This document shows, piece after piece, positions 4,545 through 8,972 of a stretch of 8,972 nucleotides of DNA; the stretch's first letter is position 1; each line of letters starts with the position of its first letter. A model generated the notes under the pieces. The model was not told the DNA's origin. It searched no databases and saw nothing but the letters and a program-made list of their open reading frames with translations. Source of the DNA: Kiritimatiellales bacterium (GTDB taxonomy: Bacteria > Verrucomicrobiota > Kiritimatiellia > Kiritimatiellales > Pontiellaceae). Both the position numbers and the translations under genes were made by a program. Location of the stretch: assembly GCA_021734595.1 (NCBI GenBank), contig JAIPIO010000164.1, positions 1-8,972 on the forward strand. Reading direction: 5' to 3'.

Positions 4545-5431
4545 AACAAAAATGGATCGGATTTGCGGCACTGTTCTGCGGCGTGTTGCTGTTTAGTACG
4601 ATTGAGGTGGCTTCAAAATATATCGAGGCCGATGTTCCGCCGCTGCGACTCGCCTTTTTCCGGTTTTTCATCACCGGCATTGTGCTGATGCCCGCGGCCA
4701 TACGGTTGACCCGCAAATCGCACATTGTTTTCAGCTGGCGGGATGTGGCTATTCTGACAGCGCTCGGCTTTGCCGGCGTAACCCTGACCATCGGCGTCTA
4801 CCATCTAGCCATCCCGCGGATGCAGGCCAATGCGGCCGCAATCGTATTCAGTTGCAACCCGGTTTTCGTGATTCTGTTTTCGCACTTGATCTTGAGTGAG
4901 AAACTTACCCGCCGCAAAATTGCAGCCATCGCCATCAGCCTTGCGGGTGTGTTTATTCTGGTCGGCGCCAAGGAAGGGCCCGATGCGCCTGATGTCCTTT
5001 CGGGCGTGCTGCTGATGGGTCTTGCGGCCATTCTGTTTGCGCTCTACACCGTGCTGTTCAAGAAGTTTGTTCCCCGCTACGGCGCAACCACCATCACCGC
5101 ATTCGCAGGGCTTGCCGGGAGCCTGTTCCTCCTGCCGGTTTCATTCTTAACGGAAGGCGGGATATCACTCAGCTACGGCCTGACAGACTGGGCGGGTATC
5201 ATCTATCTCGCCGTATTCTGCACTGCGCTGGCCTACTTCCTTTATATCTACGGAATATCCCATGTCGAAGCATCGTGGGGCTCGATGACCTTTTTCCTCA
5301 AGCCGCTTTTCGCCGCCATTTTTGCATGGCTGATACTGGGGGAGACACTGACGGCCGGCATTGTTGCCGGCGGCATGCTGATCATGCTTTCGGTCCTGCT
5401 GGCCGTGTTCCAGAAACCGTCGAAAACCTAG
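4535..5431 (+). CDS. EamA/DMT-superfamily transporter (298 aa)
   Basis: Inner-membrane permease of the drug/metabolite transporter superfamily. It has two tandem EamA domains (about 8-144 and 155-291), each of about five hydrophobic helices, giving the usual ten-helix fold. The domain ends carry typical signatures: NPVFVILFSHLILSEKLT (108-125) and KPLFAAIFAWLILGETLT (256-273), with the conserved Glu (E122 and E270) after the fourth helix of each half. Family members export amino acids, nucleosides or other small metabolites, and the substrate cannot be read from sequence. Starting at GTG 4535 gives 298 residues, the usual family length, with only six residues before helix 1. Longer readings of the frame would translate the dyad array, and an in-frame TTG at 4517 is a less likely option. 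The gene diverges from the CPBP protease and shares its dyad array. Its TAG stop overlaps the stop of the convergent giant gene. Confidence 0.9.
   Translation: MIGKQKWIGFAALFCGVLLFSTIEVASKYIEADVPPLRLAFFRFFITGIVLMPAAIRLTRKSHIVFSWRDVAILTALGFAGVTLTIGVYHLAIPRMQANAAAIVFSCNPVFVILFSHLILSEKLTRRKIAAIAISLAGVFILVGAKEGPDAPDVLSGVLLMGLAAILFALYTVLFKKFVPRYGATTITAFAGLAGSLFLLPVSFLTEGGISLSYGLTDWAGIIYLAVFCTALAYFLYIYGISHVEASWGSMTFFLKPLFAAIFAWLILGETLTAGIVAGGMLIMLSVLLAVFQKPSKT
5428..5431. other. Convergent stop codons overlapping in CTAG
   Basis: The transporter ends with TAG at 5429-5431 (plus). The giant haem/HEAT gene ends with TAG read from 5430-5428 (minus). The self-complementary CTAG serves both, so there is no intergenic space. 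Any terminator for either gene must lie inside the other's coding sequence; I see none close by. Confidence 0.9.
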
Positions 5432-8400
5432 TTTACACTCTCGAGTATGGCCCGCCGGGTTATCACTTCGGGATAATCCGCTCCAATGGCCTTCAGCTTG
5501 GCCAGACTGTCGCTTTCGCCGATTTTACCCAGCGCAATGGCCGCCTGCTCGCGCGTGCTGGATGCATTATCGAAATCCTGCAGCACCTTCATCAGAACCG
5601 GCACGGCCTGCTTTGCCCTAAGTTCGCCCAGCGACCACGCCGCGGCAGGCCGATAAAACGGACGCCAGCCTTTGTAGATAATGTGGGCCGGCGGCGGATT
5701 CAGCCCGAGCTGCGCCTCGGCGGGATCGTTTGCCAGCATGTCGACAAACAGATTTGCGGATTTCGCATCCCCCAGCCTGCCGAGCGTCCGGGTCAGCATA
5801 AAACAACACCATGAACGCGTTTCCGAAAGCTCCTCCGCGCGATACTTTTCCAATAAAGCGCGAATCGCATCCGCGCACTTGATATCCGCACAAACGATTG
5901 ACAGCACCTGCGCAGCGCGCGCCTGCGCAGCGTGCGGCCTGATATGCTTTTCGGCGTGGGTTGAAAGCGATACCGCCTTATACAATGCGGTATCCAGATT
6001 GTTCGTGCTTCCCAAAACATCCAGGCACGCCTCCACCACCTCATCCAGCCGGCCGCTGCGTTCAACCACCCGCGCAGTCAGTTTTTCATAGCTATCCAGC
6101 TCGTAGAGCAGGCCGCGATCCTTGTCGGCCGGTATCGATTCGATGATTTTTTCAACAAATGGACCGGCACCGGTGCTTTCCATCCGGTCGAGCGCTTCCA
6201 GCATTCGGAAGTGCAGGATCGAGGAATGCGATCCCATCAGCCATTTATGATCCGCCACTCTGAATGTATAGTCTTCAAAGCTATTCAGCTTTGGAAAAGC
6301 ATTGATGATGGCTTTTACCGCATCGGTACCGCCAATCCTGCCCAGCGCTTCGGCGGCCGTGGCAGCCAGATAGATCGGCTTTTGACCGGCCCCGAACGGT
6401 TGATTTCCGCTTTTCCCCTTTTTCGTAAGATTTTCATTCATGATATCGGCCAGCAACGGAACCGTCTGACGGTCTTCCAGATAGCCTAATGAACGTATTG
6501 CGGCCATGAGAATTCTCAACTCACCGTCCGGATTATTCCGCAGGAAGTCTCGTAGTGCCTTCCGGCCTGCATTATCGCCCACATGTCCCAGCGCCTCGAT
6601 GGCCAGATGCACTTCCTGATGATCGCTGGAATCAAGGCTATCGACAAGCGCCAGCTCAACGGCATTCCAATCCGTTGATCCTTCCGGTCGGCCTGTCAAA
6701 TGTTCAAGCGCATTCGCCACGGCCTGGGCAACAACGGGATGCCGGTCATTCCTCGCTGTCATAAGCGGCGGAACCGCATCGCGGTTGCCGCAGGCGGAGA
6801 GCGATAGCGCGGCCGCACAGCGCTCCTCCGCGTTCTTGTGGTGCAATGCTTTTACCAGAATGGGAACCGCTGAACGGTTGCGAAGAATTCCGAGCCTTCG
6901 GATGGTTGATAACGCATGGTCTTCATCCACCGCATACAGGTTAATTGCGGCAGCTTCCCTGAACCGTTCCATCTGCAGGTTGGCAATCCCTCCATTGGCA
7001 GCATTATTTGCCCGGAAACGGTGCGGGGCACCCTGCCCCGCCAGTTTTAGCGGTCTGCTCTTCAGAGCTTTCGACGCCACCATCGATGGTGCCGCATCCG
7101 CCGGTGCGTGGCAACCCACGCAGGAGCGCTGTTCGCCTGGTCGCGTATAAATCCACGACAGTTCGCTGATTACTGCACGGCCTTCTCCGTCCACTGCCTG
7201 CAGCGCCAACGGCCGGTCGGCCGGCACCTCGACATAGAATGAACCGTCCGCCGCCAGCGGCACCGTGCCAAGCTCAACCCCCACGGTGCCGATGTGCTCA
7301 TAAATCGACTGGGTGGGCTCAAGGGTGAATGGCCGACCCTCGTATACCCTTATGGCCTTGATCCGTTTTAAATCCGCGGCTTTATGCTGCGTGTTGAGCA
7401 CATTCTGACAGTAAAGAAATCCGGTTTTGTCGATCCGGCGTTCTGCTTCCGGATCAATTATTGATGGCATGACTCGGGGTTTCTTCCGTTTTCCAAGATG
7501 CACAACGGAATGCAGATCATTTACAGGAAGCTCTATGGCCGTCACGACCTGCCTGACCTCGCCGTTCGTTGGATCAAACAACAGGATTCTTGTTTTACGA
7601 ATCGAGGTGCAGAGCATTCGTCCGTCAGGGAGCGGTGAAAGATCATACGGCAGGAATCCGTCACCGACTGGCATGCCCGTCGGATCGGCGGACGTGACCA
7701 GTCCTTTCTGGTTGATCGCGATCACGCGCCCGTCAGCCATGGGAGCCGGACTGCCTACTCCGAACTTACGAAGCCAATTCATAGTTTCTTCCGCCGCGGC
7801 ATCGCGATCAACTTCGACCCCCTTGCGACCGGGACCTATAATGACCTGCCCTGCCGAACCATCCAACCTCGTCTGGTGCAGGTGTACCTCCACCTTGGCG
7901 CGCTCCATGAAATTATCCATACGAATGAACACCAGCGATCCGTCAGCCATTACCCGCGGTTCACGGTCAGCCACAATATGATGGGTCAATGGTCTGATCT
8001 CTGTTCCATCGGCCTTGCATGTAAACAGCGACGACGCATATTTTCCATGATATTCCTCCCGGCTACCCAGACGGGTGGAACTGAACACCAGCCGACCATC
8101 GGGGAGCTCCACTGGGTCATAGTCATGGAACGGCCCCGTGGTTATCGGCCGCAGGTTGGAGCCATCGGGATTTACCCGATAGATATGAAAATAGGCATCG
8201 TCTTTCTTCGCCATGGAAAAGAATACCGTTTTCCCGTCATAGGCAACACTTGGGGAACCGATCTTCCCTCCATCGGCATCGCAAAGCAGCGTCGCTTTGC
8301 CGTCAGGACGGAACGGCACCAGACTCCAAAGCTGCTGCCCGATGGCCGCCGGCGTCATTGGATCCATCTCAAAGTATGCCCGGGTTTTTTTTATGAACTG

Positions 8401-8972
8401 GGCAAACGTTTTCTGGCCACTGGCATTGAAATTGAGGCTGTTGCCCACGAAAACAATGCCGTCTTCAAATATGCTGTCCGCAAATTCTGTTTCTGGCGGA
8501 TATTCTTTGTCTTTGGGGGGCAGTTTGACCTTGCCTGGATTCGGCTTCACTTTCCCCCATGGACTGACTCCATGGTTTCCAATCACAGTAACGGGCTTCC
8601 AATTCGTTCCGCCGTTAAAATCATTGTCGCTCCAGCCGCTCTCGGCTTTTGACGAACTGTACCATGACTCGTCACTCATCAGCAGGAACGTCTGACCATC
8701 TTCAAACTGAACCTCCAATTTTACCAGCAGACCGGCGGGCCCTGGAATCGTATTCACCCCCTCCACCGCAATGGAGTTCTGCTCGATCACGAGATGCTCG
8801 GCAACATCAGTTACCAGCGGGTGTTTCCACGAATGTCCCTGCGTGGCGCTGGAGCCAACCTGTTCTCCGTTGACATAGAGCGTCCACTGATTGTCACAGG
8901 TGATGATGACACGGGCGGACTTGGGCTTCTGCCCGGCGGGGAAGGCAAATCCTTTCTGGAAATACCAGGTGC
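5428..8972 (-). CDS. Giant haem-binding beta-propeller/HEAT-repeat protein, N-terminus missing
   Basis: The frame stays open to the right window edge, giving 1180 visible residues with the true start outside; a GTG at 8790 is only an internal codon. Domains in order, numbered from the edge: a beta-sandwich resembling the sugar-binding modules of rhamnosidases and family 2 glycosidases (about 1-140, with LYVNGEQVG and WKPVTVIG....PWG); a linker; a TolB-like beta-propeller (about 225-560) with repeated hallmarks such as VNPDGSNLRPIT and LPDGRLVFSSTR; then RSCVGCHAP, where CVGCH (617-621, bases 7108-7122) is a covalent c-type haem site; and HEAT repeats (about 680-1180). The propeller-to-haem part resembles the hydrazine synthase alpha middle region found in many Planctomycetes-Verrucomicrobia proteins; that does not imply anammox. 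It is probably exported, since haem c is attached outside the cytoplasm, but any signal peptide is not visible. Its job is unknown: electron transfer to an oxidoreductase or carbohydrate handling are both plausible. Confidence 0.85.
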   Translation of the reverse strand, partial: TWYFQKGFAFPAGQKPKSARVIITCDNQWTLYVNGEQVGSSATQGHSWKHPLVTDVAEHLVIEQNSIAVEGVNTIPGPAGLLVKLEVQFEDGQTFLLMSDESWYSSSKAESGWSDNDFNGGTNWKPVTVIGNHGVSPWGKVKPNPGKVKLPPKDKEYPPETEFADSIFEDGIVFVGNSLNFNASGQKTFAQFIKKTRAYFEMDPMTPAAIGQQLWSLVPFRPDGKATLLCDADGGKIGSPSVAYDGKTVFFSMAKKDDAYFHIYRVNPDGSNLRPITTGPFHDYDPVELPDGRLVFSSTRLGSREEYHGKYASSLFTCKADGTEIRPLTHHIVADREPRVMADGSLVFIRMDNFMERAKVEVHLHQTRLDGSAGQVIIGPGRKGVEVDRDAAAEETMNWLRKFGVGSPAPMADGRVIAINQKGLVTSADPTGMPVGDGFLPYDLSPLPDGRMLCTSIRKTRILLFDPTNGEVRQVVTAIELPVNDLHSVVHLGKRKKPRVMPSIIDPEAERRIDKTGFLYCQNVLNTQHKAADLKRIKAIRVYEGRPFTLEPTQSIYEHIGTVGVELGTVPLAADGSFYVEVPADRPLALQAVDGEGRAVISELSWIYTRPGEQRSCVGCHAPADAAPSMVASKALKSRPLKLAGQGAPHRFRANNAANGGIANLQMERFREAAAINLYAVDEDHALSTIRRLGILRNRSAVPILVKALHHKNAEERCAAALSLSACGNRDAVPPLMTARNDRHPVVAQAVANALEHLTGRPEGSTDWNAVELALVDSLDSSDHQEVHLAIEALGHVGDNAGRKALRDFLRNNPDGELRILMAAIRSLGYLEDRQTVPLLADIMNENLTKKGKSGNQPFGAGQKPIYLAATAAEALGRIGGTDAVKAIINAFPKLNSFEDYTFRVADHKWLMGSHSSILHFRMLEALDRMESTGAGPFVEKIIESIPADKDRGLLYELDSYEKLTARVVERSGRLDEVVEACLDVLGSTNNLDTALYKAVSLSTHAEKHIRPHAAQARAAQVLSIVCADIKCADAIRALLEKYRAEELSETRSWCCFMLTRTLGRLGDAKSANLFVDMLANDPAEAQLGLNPPPAHIIYKGWRPFYRPAAAWSLGELRAKQAVPVLMKVLQDFDNASSTREQAAIALGKIGESDSLAKLKAIGADYPEVITRRAILESVN
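5907..5936. repeat. 15-bp tandem duplication inside the HEAT region
   Basis: Two adjacent 15-base units (5907-5921 and 5922-5936) differ at one base and encode adjacent Ala/Gln/Arg-rich five-residue blocks on the minus strand. The reading frame is kept. It looks like a small slippage duplication within a helix of the giant protein. Confidence 0.6.

Noticed and set aside
4362..4571. 70-residue N-terminal extension of the CPBP protease from the ATG at 4571
   Set aside because: The extension would be a translation of the dyad array, would overlap the transporter start and lacks family similarity. The ATG at 4361 has a good ribosome site.
7078..7091. Perfect 14-bp palindrome CACCATCGATGGTG
   Set aside because: It lies inside the giant gene just after the haem site, in normal codons, without repeats or other signals. 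Chance is the simplest explanation.
5428..8790. Treating GTG 8790 as the true start of the giant gene
   Set aside because: The frame continues open to the window edge, and the upstream codons complete the beta-sandwich (with a LYVNGEQVG motif), so the start lies outside.
5428..8972. Calling the giant gene hydrazine synthase and the organism an anammox bacterium
   Set aside because: Only the propeller/haem portion resembles the alpha subunit. The beta-sandwich and HEAT parts differ, only one CxxCH is visible, and no beta/gamma subunit genes are present. Homologues of this portion are widespread outside anammox bacteria.

Overview
The window holds five genes. The gene content suggests a bacterium of the Planctomycetes-Verrucomicrobia-Kiritimatiellota-Lentisphaerae group, with Kiritimatiellota/Verrucomicrobia-like most plausible. 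The main reason is a giant gene combining a sugar-binding-like beta-sandwich, a hydrazine-synthase-alpha-like beta-propeller, one CxxCH haem site and HEAT repeats, an architecture typical of that group. A CPBP protease of the kind found with exosortase/PEP-CTERM sorting fits too. No rRNA, tRNA, CRISPR array, transposase or phage gene is visible. The phylum assignment is inference, since no marker gene was compared.

Layout: (1) 77-670, minus: small two-helix membrane protein of unknown function, preceded by a strong sigma70-like promoter (perfect TTGACA). (2) 764-3364, minus: complete clpB disaggregase, preceded by a candidate promoter and a CIRCE-like dyad (HrcA-type operator geometry) just before the ribosome site. 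(3) 3564-4361, minus: CPBP intramembrane protease, followed by a terminator hairpin. (4) 4535-5431, plus: EamA/DMT-family transporter, divergent from the protease. (5) 5428-8972, minus: the giant haem/HEAT protein, open at the right window edge so its N-terminus is missing. It converges on the transporter, and the two stop codons overlap in one CTAG.

The most unusual part is the 173-bp divergent region 4362-4534 plus the first bases of the transporter gene. It carries four copies of a 15-bp dyad, consensus about TTCCAAYSATTGGAA, at 4425, 4456, 4508 and 4530. Centre spacings of 31, 52 and 22 bp are close to whole helical turns (105 bp, about 10 turns, overall), so all four lie on about the same DNA face. 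The last copy contains the transporter's probable GTG start codon in its loop. A 28-bp stretch inside clpB (2977-3004) matches the first copy and its flanks at 24 of 28 positions. The array could be a multi-site operator for protease and transporter, an RNA-level switch, or a dispersed small repeat family.

Functionally, clpB serves protein quality control, the protease and transporter act in the inner membrane and may be co-controlled through the shared dyads, and the giant protein is probably exported and haem-bearing. No single pathway ties all five genes together.
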